A DNA stretch of 64,000 nt from contig CAWBUL010000008.1 of the NCBI GenBank assembly GCA_963791885.1, forward strand, positions 62,001 to 126,000. Reading direction: 5' to 3'. The position numbers and the translations under genes are program-made. Below are positions 53,670 through 62,322 of the stretch, one piece after another. Source of the DNA: CAVSUZ01 sp963791885. GTDB taxonomy: Bacteria; Pseudomonadota; Alphaproteobacteria; Acetobacterales; Acetobacteraceae. Below the pieces are notes generated by a model. The model saw nothing but the letters and a program-made list of their open reading frames with translations, made no database searches and had not been told where the DNA came from. Every line of letters starts with the position of its first letter. The stretch's first letter is position 1.

Positions 53670-54959
53670 ATGCACATCACCCGCCGCCACACTCTCGCCC
53701 TCGGTGCCGCTTCCCTGCTCGCCCCGTCAGCCAAGGCCGCGGACTTCGACTGGAAGCGCTACTCCGGCAAGCAGCTACACTTCATGGTATCGGTGCATCC
53801 ATGGACGCAGTGGGCGCAGACGCAGCTTCCGGCGCTGGAGCGCGACACGGGCATCAAAGTGAACTGGGAGATCCTGTACGAGGACCAGTTGCGGCAGAAG
53901 CTGCCGCTGTCCTTGCGGTCGGACCCGGGATCGGTGGATGGCTTCTTTACCCTGCCATCCTGGGACGCGGCGGCGTTCACCGCGGCCGGCTGGTACGAAC
54001 CACTGGATAAGCTCCTCGCTTCGGACCTGACGGCGCCGGACTACGATTTCGCGGACGTGTTCCCGAATATCGCGAAGATCGCCCAGTATAAGGGTGCGCA
54101 GATCGGTGTGCCGATCACGATCGAGGTGCAGGCGCTGTTCATGAACAAGGGCATGCTGGCGGCGAAGAACCAGAGCGTGCCGGGGACTTTGGATGCACTG
54201 ATGTCCACGGCGAAGGCGCTGAACGATCCGGGCAAGGATCTGGCGGGGATCGTGACGCGGGGCGACGGGGTGCAGGCGGTCTATACATTCGCGCCGTTCC
54301 TGTTCGCATTCGGCGGCCACTGGCAGGACGATAAGGGGGCGCCGACGCTCAATACGCCGGAGGCGATCAAGGCCTTACAATATTACGGCGAGTTGCTGCG
54401 CAGCGGCGGCCCGCCGAACATTCTGGGAATGCAGTGGAAGACCACATATCCGCTGTTCGAGCAGGCGCACGCGGCGATGTTCATTGATGCAACCAATTTT
54501 ATCTCCTACTTCAAGGATCCGTCGCAGTCGCGCGTCGTGGATCAGGTCGCTGTCGCGCCGCTGCCCGCCGGGCCGGCCGGGTCGCACAGCACGGTCATTT
54601 CCTGGGCGCCAGCCATTGCCGCGTCGTCGCGCAACAAAGAGGCGACGTGGCTGGTCATTCAGTACTTCACATCGAAGGCCGCGACCCAGGCCGCGACCAA
54701 GGCGACGAAGCTGCCGCCGGCGCGGCAGTCGGTGTATAACAGCGACGTCTATACAAGTTCGGTGCCGCCGGACGTCATTGCGACGACCAAGGCGACGATC
54801 CCGAACGCAGTGCCGAACGGCGCCAATCCGCTGGTGATCCCCGTGCCGGAGACGCGCGCGGCGATCGGTGAGGCGATCACGGCGGTGCTGCAAGGCAAGG
54901 ATGCCGCCGCGGCGGCCAACAAGATGCAAAAAGAGGTCGTGTCGGTCCTGAATGGCTGA
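53670..54959 (+). CDS. ABC importer solute-binding protein (sugar type), Tat-exported
   Basis: A 429-residue family 1 extracellular binding protein. The signal MHITRRHTLALGAASLL has a twin-arginine motif. The mature protein has the usual QLPALERDTGIKVNWE, DGFFTLPSWDAAAFTAAGWYEPL and WAPAIAASSRNKEATWLVIQY pattern of sugar/polyol binders. Its 3' end overlaps the first permease gene by 8 bp. The sugar cannot be told. Confidence 0.9.
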   Translation: MHITRRHTLALGAASLLAPSAKAADFDWKRYSGKQLHFMVSVHPWTQWAQTQLPALERDTGIKVNWEILYEDQLRQKLPLSLRSDPGSVDGFFTLPSWDAAAFTAAGWYEPLDKLLASDLTAPDYDFADVFPNIAKIAQYKGAQIGVPITIEVQALFMNKGMLAAKNQSVPGTLDALMSTAKALNDPGKDLAGIVTRGDGVQAVYTFAPFLFAFGGHWQDDKGAPTLNTPEAIKALQYYGELLRSGGPPNILGMQWKTTYPLFEQAHAAMFIDATNFISYFKDPSQSRVVDQVAVAPLPAGPAGSHSTVISWAPAIAASSRNKEATWLVIQYFTSKAATQAATKATKLPPARQSVYNSDVYTSSVPPDVIATTKATIPNAVPNGANPLVIPVPETRAAIGEAITAVLQGKDAAAAANKMQKEVVSVLNG

Positions 54960-55869
54960 CGCGCTCTCGTCGCCGGTCGCTGGCACGCGGTCACGGCGTG
55001 CCCGCCGGCACCATGACTATACGCCCGATCTGCTCGCCGCGCCGGCGCTGATCGCCATCGCGATCGTGATGGGGTTCCCGCTGCTGTACCTATGCAGCAT
55101 GAGCCTGCACCGCTGGTCGCTGATCGGCTTCGCGCCGCCGCGCTTCATCGGGTTGCAAAACTTCACGGCGCTGGCATCGGACGACCGGTTCACCGCCTCA
55201 CTCTGGCGGACGCTGTATTTCACTGCTCTGGGTCTGGCGTCCAACATCCCGCTGGGGCTGGCGATCGCGCTGCTGCTCGACCAGCGTTTTCCCACACGCA
55301 ATCTGCTGCGCGCACTGATGATCCTGCCGATGGTGGCGACTCCGGCGGCAATGGGGCTGGTCTGGACGGTGATGCTCGATCCGTCGCTTGGTATCGTTCG
55401 TTACGTGCTGGGGCTGGTGGGGATCGCGCATCCGCCGCTATGGCTGTCCAACCCAGCCTGGGTGGTGCCGACATTGGTCGGCGTCGATGCGTGGATGTGG
55501 ACGCCCATGGTGACGCTGATCTGCATGGCGGGGTTGGCCGCGCTGCCGCAGGAGCCGTTCGAGGCGGCGCGTGTCGATGGCGCCGGAGCGTGGCAGCGCT
55601 TCAGGTTCATCACCCTGCCGCTGCTTGCGCCCACTTTGCTGGTGGCGGCGATGCTGCGGGTGATGGACCTGCTGAAGGTGATCGACATTGTTTACGTGAT
55701 GACAGGTGGCGGGCCGGGCCACGCGTCGGAGACGATCAACCTCTACAACTACCTGGTGGCGCTGTCGTACGACAAAATCGGTTATGGCGCGGCTGTGGCC
55801 CTGGTGCTGTTTGCGCTGGTGCTGATGTGCACCGTGGTGCTGATCCGTTTCCGCCGGGCGCTGGCATGA
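54952..55869 (+). CDS. ABC importer permease 1 (MalF/UgpA type)
   Basis: A 305-residue protein with six membrane helices and the EAA loop EAARVDGAGAWQRFRFITLPLL that contacts an ATPase. The N-terminal ~20 residues are cytosolic and basic. It overlaps both the binding-protein gene (8 bp) and the second permease (4 bp). Confidence 0.92.
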   Translation: MADALSSPVAGTRSRRARRHHDYTPDLLAAPALIAIAIVMGFPLLYLCSMSLHRWSLIGFAPPRFIGLQNFTALASDDRFTASLWRTLYFTALGLASNIPLGLAIALLLDQRFPTRNLLRALMILPMVATPAAMGLVWTVMLDPSLGIVRYVLGLVGIAHPPLWLSNPAWVVPTLVGVDAWMWTPMVTLICMAGLAALPQEPFEAARVDGAGAWQRFRFITLPLLAPTLLVAAMLRVMDLLKVIDIVYVMTGGGPGHASETINLYNYLVALSYDKIGYGAAVALVLFALVLMCTVVLIRFRRALA

Positions 55870-56672
55870 AGCCGCGTACGCTACTGCTGATGGTGGCGGG
55901 GTGGGTGACGGTGGGTGCGTTCCTCGCCCCGCTGGCCTGGATGGTGCTGGGATCATTCAAGACCACGGTCGATTTCCTGGCCTTCCCGCCGGCTTGGGTG
56001 TTTCGCCCGACGCTGGACAACTATGCTCAGGTCTTCGCCGACAACAATTTCCCCCGCTACATGCTGAACAGCACCATCGTCGCGGTGGGTTCCACCGTCG
56101 TGGGACTGGTGCTGGGAATGCCGGCTGCCTACGCCCTGGCGCGCTACAAGCGCACGGCGATCGGCGTGCTGCTGCTGGCGGCGCGCATGGCGCCGGGCAT
56201 CGCCTTCCTGATTCCGCTCTTCGTCATGTTCCTGTCGCTGCACCTGGTCGGTAGTTTCACCAGCCTGATCGTAAGTCACCTGATCTTCACGCTGCCGCTG
56301 TCGGTATGGATGTTGATCGGCTTCATCGAGGCGGTGCCTCGTGAGGTGGAGCAGGCAGCGTTGATCGACGGGTGTGGGGTGATCGGAGTGTTGCTGAGGA
56401 TCATCACGCCGCTCACGGTGCAGGGTATCGCGGCGACGGCGATTTTGGCGTTCATAGCCTCCTGGAACAATTTCCTGTTCGCCTTGGTGCTGTCGAACGA
56501 CAGGACCAAGACGCTGCCGGTCGCGGTACTGGGATATATCGGTTACAACTCGATTCAGTGGGGCACGCTGATGGCCGCGGCGACGCTGATCACGCTGCCT
56601 GTTTTGGCACTGGCTCTGTGCGTACAGCGCTACATCGTGCGCGGATTGGTGGCTGGTGCGGTGAACGGGTGA
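55866..56672 (+). CDS. ABC importer permease 2 (MalG/UgpE type)
   Basis: A 268-residue six-helix permease with EAA loop EQAALIDGCGVIGVLLRIITPL. It begins in an ATGA overlap with permease 1 and ends in a GTGA overlap with the flavodoxin-like gene. No ATP-binding subunit follows. Confidence 0.92.
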   Translation: MKPRTLLLMVAGWVTVGAFLAPLAWMVLGSFKTTVDFLAFPPAWVFRPTLDNYAQVFADNNFPRYMLNSTIVAVGSTVVGLVLGMPAAYALARYKRTAIGVLLLAARMAPGIAFLIPLFVMFLSLHLVGSFTSLIVSHLIFTLPLSVWMLIGFIEAVPREVEQAALIDGCGVIGVLLRIITPLTVQGIAATAILAFIASWNNFLFALVLSNDRTKTLPVAVLGYIGYNSIQWGTLMAAATLITLPVLALALCVQRYIVRGLVAGAVNG

Positions 56673-57160
56673 AGACACTGCTGATCGTGTTTCACTCCCG
56701 CACCGGAGGTGCCGAACAGATGGCCCAGGCAGCGGCGCAGGGGGCGCGGCAGGAGGGTGGTATCACGGTCCGGCTGGTGGACGCGCCGCACGGCGGGCCG
56801 GAGGACCTTCTCGCCGCTGATGGTTTCATATTCGCCGCACCTGAGAACCTTGCCGCCCTCAGCGGCCTGATGAAAGACTTCTTCGACCGCAGCTACTACC
56901 CCGTGCTGGATCGGCTGAACGGCCGCCCCTGCGCCATCATGGTCTGCGCCGGAAGTGACGGAACAAATGCAGTGCGACAGATGGACCGCATCCTAACCGG
57001 CTGGCGTCTGCGTCCGATCGCCAAACCGCTTGTCGTGTGCACCCACGCCCAGACGCCGGAAGCGATCCTCGCGCGAAAGACGATAACGCCGCGTGATCGC
57101 GCGGCTTGCGCGGAACTTGGTGCTGCCTTTGCGGTCGGGCTCGCAGGCGGGATCTTCTGA
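56669..57160 (+). CDS. Flavodoxin-like NADPH-dependent FMN reductase/oxidoreductase
   Basis: A 163-residue flavodoxin-fold protein: FMN phosphate loop VFHSRTGGAEQMAQ, then DGFIFAAPENLAALSGLMKDF (isoalloxazine loop). The GTG at 56669 overlaps the permease stop, so it is translated with the importer operon. Family members reduce quinones or flavins; its link to the importer is unclear. Confidence 0.85.
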   Translation: MKTLLIVFHSRTGGAEQMAQAAAQGARQEGGITVRLVDAPHGGPEDLLAADGFIFAAPENLAALSGLMKDFFDRSYYPVLDRLNGRPCAIMVCAGSDGTNAVRQMDRILTGWRLRPIAKPLVVCTHAQTPEAILARKTITPRDRAACAELGAAFAVGLAGGIF

Positions 57161-57190
57161 TTTCGAGGATGGGTGGGTGGCGCGGGCCAC

Positions 57191-57952
57191 TCACCGCGTG
57201 GCCAGTTCGCCCACCAACTGGTTCGCCGCACCGGCCGACGCGACGAACATGCTGAAATTCACCCGGTTGACGGCAACAAACACACCGACATCCCTACCGG
57301 GGGCGAGCGCCACGTATGTTATGAATCCGCCGCCGCCACCGCTCGCGTACCGCTCCCCCGCCCCCTGCTCCAGCGCGTCACTGAGAAGATCGAATCCGAT
57401 GTTGGAGTGGGAACTGATCGTGCCCGGTGACCATTGCAACTGTACCTGATCAAGCCACGCCATGCGTTCAGCCCGCGTGGGCCAGTCAAACGGCGGGCGA
57501 CCTTGTGGAACGTCCCCAATCTCCCGCGGCAATGCCGCCGAATGCGTTGCCAGATCCAGCAAGGAGATCGGCCGGCCATTGAAGCTCGGCACGTGCACAC
57601 CCGGAAGATACGAGGCCAACGTATCCGTCAGTTTCATCCGGCCGCTCACTGCCAGACTGGCCAGCATCTCGCCGGTGAAGACCTTGGTGATTGATCCGAG
57701 CCGGATCAGCGTCCGGCCATCCGGCGCGGGGTTGGGATGCTCAGGATGATCCTCTTTCGGCCGTACCGTGCCGAACCCCATCACCGCGCTGTCCTTGCCG
57801 TTCACGACCGCCAGCAACAGTCCAGGCGAGCCGCTATCAGCCCACATCGCGAAGCCCGGCAGTTCCATCGCCTGTTCCATCAGCACGCTGGCGGCCTGTG
57901 CCGGGCGGACAACTGTGATGATTCCTGCAATCAGCAGGACCAGCCGGATCAT
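57191..57952 (-). CDS. AmpH-like serine hydrolase, internally deleted
   Basis: A 253-residue exported protein (signal to about 20, AQA). The nucleophile motif S-I-T-K is at residues 88-91 (RLGSITKVFTGEM). The second motif reads SSHSNIGFDLL, where family members have Y-S-N, so Tyr is replaced by His. The frame then jumps straight to a C-terminal GGGGGFITYVALAPGRDVGVF end. Relatives are about 380 residues, so roughly 130 residues between the second and third motifs are missing in frame. It is probably inactive. Confidence 0.75.
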   Translation of the reverse strand: MIRLVLLIAGIITVVRPAQAASVLMEQAMELPGFAMWADSGSPGLLLAVVNGKDSAVMGFGTVRPKEDHPEHPNPAPDGRTLIRLGSITKVFTGEMLASLAVSGRMKLTDTLASYLPGVHVPSFNGRPISLLDLATHSAALPREIGDVPQGRPPFDWPTRAERMAWLDQVQLQWSPGTISSHSNIGFDLLSDALEQGAGERYASGGGGGFITYVALAPGRDVGVFVAVNRVNFSMFVASAGAANQLVGELATR

Positions 57953-58021
57953 GACGTTGCCTCCTCTAACGGCATCATCATGGTCCGGAAATCGGGGTGG
58001 TCAATCATCATCCTGGAAGCG

Positions 58022-58053
58022 CAACCGGCGCCATCAGGTCATGGCGCCGGTTG
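58022..58053. terminator. Thirteen-bp perfect hairpin after the DUF1127 gene
   Basis: The bases 58022-58034 (caaccggcgccat) pair exactly with 58041-58053, with a 6-nt loop, followed on the plus strand by ttgtttg. It lies 21 bp after the stop of the minus-strand DUF1127 gene and about 70 bp before the serine-hydrolase start, so it separates the two transcripts. Confidence 0.65.
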
Positions 58054-58074
58054 TTGTTTGATTCGCTGAAGCTG

Positions 58075-58338
58075 CTAGACCTGCCAGAAGGGTTTATTCG
58101 CCTCTGCCTCCGCTTCAGTGAAGCTCACGCCGATATCCTTCAGCATGTGCCCATCCAGTTGCGCGAGCAACTGCCGCGACCGGTGCCGCCGGTACGCAGC
58201 CTGCACCCAAGATCCTACCCGCGCAGTCCACGGCAGCTTAGGACGCAAGGCCGGCGACGCCGGGACCTGACGTGGGACGAAAGACCCATCATGATCAGCC
58301 ACGAACGAGTGGGTCGAAATCAAGCCGGACATCTGCAC
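58075..58338 (-). CDS. DUF1127 (YjiS-like) small protein
   Basis: An 87-residue protein whose second half is the DUF1127 motif: AAYRRHRSRQLLAQLDGHMLKDIGVSFTEAEAEANKPFW. It is divergent from a LysR regulator with about 100 bp between the starts, a common arrangement in which the LysR protein controls the DUF1127 gene. The ATG at 58338 follows GGAGGTGC. Confidence 0.85.
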   Translation of the reverse strand: MQMSGLISTHSFVADHDGSFVPRQVPASPALRPKLPWTARVGSWVQAAYRRHRSRQLLAQLDGHMLKDIGVSFTEAEAEANKPFWQV

Positions 58339-58416
58339 CTCCTTCTTCTGTGCTGCCGGATCACCCCCAGATTGGGTCCCTCTCGAAATCAGTGAAACGA
58401 ATTGATTTGATGCCAG

Positions 58417-58435
58417 CCATCAACTAGATTGATGG
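58417..58435. promoter_or_regulatory. Palindrome over the LysR start, probable autoregulatory operator
   Basis: CCATCAA (58417-58423) and TTGATGG (58429-58435) are perfect inverted repeats around ctaga. The inner part has the T-N11-A form expected of LysR boxes. It overlaps the candidate TTG (58429) and ATG (58432) starts of the LysR gene and so argues for the ATG at 58438. Confidence 0.55.
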
Positions 58436-58437
58436 CC

Positions 58438-59346
58438 ATGACCCTGCCGGTTTTAGACCCTGATTTGCTGCGGTCTTTTCTGCTGATCGCGGAAGGGAAC
58501 AGCTTCACACGCGCGGCTGCCATGCTCGGAAGGACGCAGTCCGCAGTCTCCATGCAAATCAAGCGGCTCGAAGAAATCCTCGGCCAACCCGTCTTCGCGC
58601 GGGGCCGTGGCGGCGCCACCGAGCTCACACCGCACGGCCAGTATTTGCTCTCCCGCGCGCGCCAGATCCTCGCGGTGAATGACGAGGTCGTGACGATGTT
58701 TCGCACGCCGCAAATCGCCGGGACCGTGCGGTTGGGTGTGCCGGACGACTACGCTTTCGGCTATTTGCCGCCGGTGCTGAAGCGCTTCGCCGACACGCAT
58801 CCTGCGGTGCAGGTGGACGTGCTGTGCGAACCGTCTGACGACCTGACGGCGCGGCTGAAGCATGGCGAACTGGACCTTGCGATCGTGTCGTCGCAACAGG
58901 CGGATGGAGTGAACAAGGTCCCGCTGTGGCGCGGCGATCTCGTCTGGGTGACCTCTACACGCTACGCGCCGCACCGGTTGGATCCGCTGCCGCTGGCTTT
59001 ATCCAGCGCCGATCCGCTGGCCAATCCCGGTCGATGTGAGTGGGCCAGCGCTGCGGTCCGTACGCTGGAGCAGGCCGGACGGCGCTATCGGGTTGCTTAT
59101 ATCTCTTCCTCGCAGGCAGGCACCCACGCGCCCGTGGTGGCAGGGCTGGCGGTTACCGTCTCCGCTCAGGCCTGGCTACCCGAGGGATTGCGTCCCGTCC
59201 GCCCCGATGAGGGCCTGCCCCGCCTGCCGCAGTACGGCATCGTGATGATGCGCAGCAAGCATGCGCGCCAGCCGGTGACTGACGCGCTGGCTGGCCATAT
59301 TGAGGCGAGTTGCCACGCCGATGCGCGGCAGGGCCGTGCGGCCTAA
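58438..59346 (+). CDS. LysR-family transcriptional regulator
   Basis: A 302-residue protein with an N-terminal winged HTH (about 5-64: LLRSFLLIAEGNSFTRAAAMLGRTQSAVSMQ) and an effector domain. Divergent from the DUF1127 gene, which is the probable target, and convergent with the phosphodiesterase gene: the two stop codons overlap in opposite strands (59343-59346). The ATG at 58438 is preferred because two earlier starts lie inside a palindrome. Confidence 0.9.
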   Translation: MTLPVLDPDLLRSFLLIAEGNSFTRAAAMLGRTQSAVSMQIKRLEEILGQPVFARGRGGATELTPHGQYLLSRARQILAVNDEVVTMFRTPQIAGTVRLGVPDDYAFGYLPPVLKRFADTHPAVQVDVLCEPSDDLTARLKHGELDLAIVSSQQADGVNKVPLWRGDLVWVTSTRYAPHRLDPLPLALSSADPLANPGRCEWASAAVRTLEQAGRRYRVAYISSSQAGTHAPVVAGLAVTVSAQAWLPEGLRPVRPDEGLPRLPQYGIVMMRSKHARQPVTDALAGHIEASCHADARQGRAA

Positions 59347-60164
59347 CCTGGTTTGCCCGGGTAGTCCGGTTCGGTCAGGAAGGGATACGGCCCCGGGAAG
59401 CTCTCCACATACGCCATGTGTGTGACGAAGCCTGTCTCCTGCGAGAACTGGTGCAGCAGGTAGGCGGGCGGTTCCAGGCGGAAGTGGGACGGGGCCTCGG
59501 GGTGCAGGTCCAGCTCGACCTGATGCGCCACAGATGGACCGCAACACACCACTGCCGAGCCAATCACGGCAGTGATGGGTCGGTGCACGTGGCCGCAGAG
59601 AATGAGCCTTACCTGCTTGTGGCGGCCCAGGACCTCCTGGAACGCTTGGCGGTTCTGCAAGTCGATGCGGTCCATATGCACGATGCCGGTGGTGAAGGGC
59701 GGGTGATGCATGCCGATCAGGGTCGGGCGATCCGGACGCTCGGCCAGCGTGCGATCCAACCAATCCAGGCGACGAGGACAGAGCTCGCCATGGCCTGCGC
59801 CGGGAACGACGGTGTCGAGCATGACGAAGCGGACTGCAAAGTCGTCCACCGCGAACTGCACGAAGCCCTCATTATGCCGCGTCTCCGGCACCTGCTCGAT
59901 CAGCATCTCACGCCGGTCATGGTTGCCGGGAATGAAGAAGACCGGTACGCGCATGTGGCGCGCCACCAGTTTCTTGAACACGGCGTACTCATCGGCACGG
60001 CCGCATTCGGTCAGATCGCCGGTGATCAGCACGACGTCAGGACGGGGATCGAGCGCCATGACCGCGCGGAATGCGCGATCCGTGAGCATGTTGGTTTCCG
60101 ACACCCGGTCGGCGGCCATGCCGACCGGGCGGATGTGAAGATCCGTGAGTTGCGCGATCAGCAT
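59343..60164 (-). CDS. Metallophosphoesterase, GpdQ/CpdA-like phosphodiesterase
   Basis: A 273-residue di-metal phosphoesterase: QLTDLHIRP (D, H), LITGDLTECG (D), FIPGNHDRR (N, H), GMHHPP (H) and LCGHVHRPI (H-x-H), with SVAHQV as in GpdQ. GpdQ hydrolyses glycerophosphodiesters; CpdA cleaves cAMP. It lies 5 bp after a Ugp-like binding-protein gene on the same strand, which favours glycerophosphodiester use. Confidence 0.88.
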   Translation of the reverse strand: MLIAQLTDLHIRPVGMAADRVSETNMLTDRAFRAVMALDPRPDVVLITGDLTECGRADEYAVFKKLVARHMRVPVFFIPGNHDRREMLIEQVPETRHNEGFVQFAVDDFAVRFVMLDTVVPGAGHGELCPRRLDWLDRTLAERPDRPTLIGMHHPPFTTGIVHMDRIDLQNRQAFQEVLGRHKQVRLILCGHVHRPITAVIGSAVVCCGPSVAHQVELDLHPEAPSHFRLEPPAYLLHQFSQETGFVTHMAYVESFPGPYPFLTEPDYPGKPG

Positions 60165-60169
60165 GGGCG

Positions 60170-61489
60170 TCAGGCCGGCAGCGTCAGCGCGGTGCGCTGC
60201 AGATAGGGAAGCAGCAGCGCATCGGCGTCCTTCTGGGCCTGCGCCGCGGCAGCGTCCGGATTGCCGCGGCCATTGATGATTGCCTGCACCTGATTCTCCA
60301 TCGCTTCACGAACGGGGACAGTCTTGTAGGTTGCGAACCAGCCGCGGCCTGCCTGATTGAGCTGCGCAAGGGCGACGCCGGCTTCCGGGTTCTTGGCCAT
60401 ATAGTCCTTCATCTCCGGCAGGTCGTACGCGGCACGGTTGGGAGCGAAGTATCCAGTGAAACGACTCCAGCTCCCGGCGACGGCAGGGCTGGTCAACCAC
60501 TTGATCAGGGTCCAGGCGGCCTGCACCCGCTCCGGCGAATTGCCCTTGGGGATGATCAGGCTGCCGCCGCCGACAGGTGCGGCGTTCAGCACGTTGCGCG
60601 GGACGAAGGCGGTCTTGAAAGGCGTCTTCATGCCTTCGCGAACGAAGCCGAGGGCGCCGGTAGAGAGCATCATCATGCCGGCCCGGCCGGAAAAGAAGGC
60701 GGCGGTGGTACCGTTCGCGTCCAACACGCCTTGCGGCATGATCTTGTGCTTGCGCACCATGTCATCGAGGAAGCGGAGAGCTGCGACGGTCGCGGCTTCG
60801 GTGTAGTAAACTTCACCGCCATAACTGGTGTTGTAGTACTGGCCTCCGTTTGACATTGCCAGGGTAGAGAAAATCCAGCCGCAATAGTCGTAGCTGTTCG
60901 GCCAGACGACGCCGGACATCCCCTTCGCGGTGAGCTTCTTGCCTGCATCCACCCAGTCCTGCCACGTCACCGGCGGCTTCTCCGGATCCAGGCCGGCTTT
61001 CTCGAAAGCCTGAACGCTGTAGTACAGCAGCGCTGTCGAGTTCTGAAACGGCACCCCATAGACCACGCCCTGCTCGGTGGCATTCAGCGCGAGCGCCGGC
61101 CAGAACTGATCCATAAAGGAGGCGGGCGTCATCTTGTCCTCCGCGATCAGCGAATCGAGCGGGATGGCTGCTTCGTCGATGACGTATTCGCGGATGAAGT
61201 TGGCGGACATGATGGCGCAGGCGGGCGGACGGCCGGCGGTGATGGCAGCCCGGGTTTTGGTGTTCGTGTCGTCGTAGCTACCGGTATAGACGGGCGTAAC
61301 CTTGATGCCGGCATTCTGCTTATTGAAGTCGGCGATCATGCGCTGCATCTCGGTCGCCAGCTTCCCCTGCACCGGGACGGGGAAGAACATGTCGATTTCT
61401 ACCGGGGAATCGGCAGATGCACGCGTGATGTTGAATGCCGCGCTTGCGGCCACGGCGCCGAGCGCCGCTCGGCGGGTGATGTCCATCAT
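60170..61489 (-). CDS. ugpB: UgpB-like ABC solute-binding protein, Tat-exported
   Basis: A 439-residue binding protein with a twin-arginine signal (MMDITRRAALGAVAASAA). The mature sequence follows UgpB closely: GSYDDTNTKTRAAITAGRPP, PFQNSTALLYYSVQAFEKAGLDPEKPP, MMLSTGALGFVREG, and TGYFAPNRAAYDL. UgpB binds sn-glycerol-3-phosphate and glycerophosphodiesters. Third gene of the unit ugpA-ugpE-ugpB-phosphodiesterase. Confidence 0.87.
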   Translation of the reverse strand: MMDITRRAALGAVAASAAFNITRASADSPVEIDMFFPVPVQGKLATEMQRMIADFNKQNAGIKVTPVYTGSYDDTNTKTRAAITAGRPPACAIMSANFIREYVIDEAAIPLDSLIAEDKMTPASFMDQFWPALALNATEQGVVYGVPFQNSTALLYYSVQAFEKAGLDPEKPPVTWQDWVDAGKKLTAKGMSGVVWPNSYDYCGWIFSTLAMSNGGQYYNTSYGGEVYYTEAATVAALRFLDDMVRKHKIMPQGVLDANGTTAAFFSGRAGMMMLSTGALGFVREGMKTPFKTAFVPRNVLNAAPVGGGSLIIPKGNSPERVQAAWTLIKWLTSPAVAGSWSRFTGYFAPNRAAYDLPEMKDYMAKNPEAGVALAQLNQAGRGWFATYKTVPVREAMENQVQAIINGRGNPDAAAAQAQKDADALLLPYLQRTALTLPA

Positions 61490-61494
61490 GTTTG

Positions 61495-62322
61495 CTATCC
61501 CTTTAGACCGGAGAAGACGAAGGACGCAGTGAAGCGCCGCTGGAAGACCAGGAACGCGAGGAGCAGCGGACCGGCGACGAGCACGGTTCCGGCTGCAACG
61601 ACCCCCCACTCGCCGCCGGCTTCGCTGCCGGAGGCGAAGGAGGCAAGCCCGACCGTCAGGACCTGACGATCGGGGGACGACACCGCCATAAGCGGCCAGA
61701 GAAACTCGTTCCAGTGGAACGTGACGGAGATGATGGAGAAGGCGACGACGCTAGGGAAGGTCAGCGGCAGAAGGACGTGGCGGATGATGGCGACAATGCC
61801 GGCGCCATCCAGCATGGCGGCCTCCTCATAGTCCTTCGGAATGGCGCGGAACGCCTGGCGCATGAGGAAGGTGCCGAACGCTGAGGCGAAATAAGGGGCC
61901 ATGATGCCGGCAAGATGATCGTAGAGCCCGAGATCGACGATGGTGGTCAGGTTGGGGGCGATCAGCAACGTCGGCACGAGGAGAAGCTGCAGCAGGAACA
62001 GCGTGAACAGGATGTCGCGGCCCCGGAAACTCAGGCGGGCGAAGGCATAGCCGGCCATCGCGGAGCAGACGATCTGCACGAGCAGAATGCCGAGGCAAAG
62101 AATGACTGTGTTGATGTACCAGGTGGGAAAAGAACCACTGGTCCAGGCTTCCACGTAGTTGGCAAAACCAAGCGGCGGGATGGGAAGCAAGGACGCGATG
62201 TCGGACGGAATGCCGGGGCGCAGTGACGCCACCAGCATCCACAGGAACGGCACCGCCCAGAGCAGGCCGAGCGTGGCAACGGCGATCAGAGATACCAGTC
62301 GGAGTGTGCGCTCAGGACGCAT
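61495..62322 (-). CDS. ugpE: UgpE-like ABC permease
   Basis: A 275-residue permease with six helices and the EAA loop EEAAMLDGAGIVAIIRHVLLPL. The ATG at 62322 overlaps the end of ugpA by 11 bp; the longer open frame upstream is a shadow. It ends 5 bp before ugpB. Confidence 0.9.
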   Translation of the reverse strand: MRPERTLRLVSLIAVATLGLLWAVPFLWMLVASLRPGIPSDIASLLPIPPLGFANYVEAWTSGSFPTWYINTVILCLGILLVQIVCSAMAGYAFARLSFRGRDILFTLFLLQLLLVPTLLIAPNLTTIVDLGLYDHLAGIMAPYFASAFGTFLMRQAFRAIPKDYEEAAMLDGAGIVAIIRHVLLPLTFPSVVAFSIISVTFHWNEFLWPLMAVSSPDRQVLTVGLASFASGSEAGGEWGVVAAGTVLVAGPLLLAFLVFQRRFTASFVFSGLKG

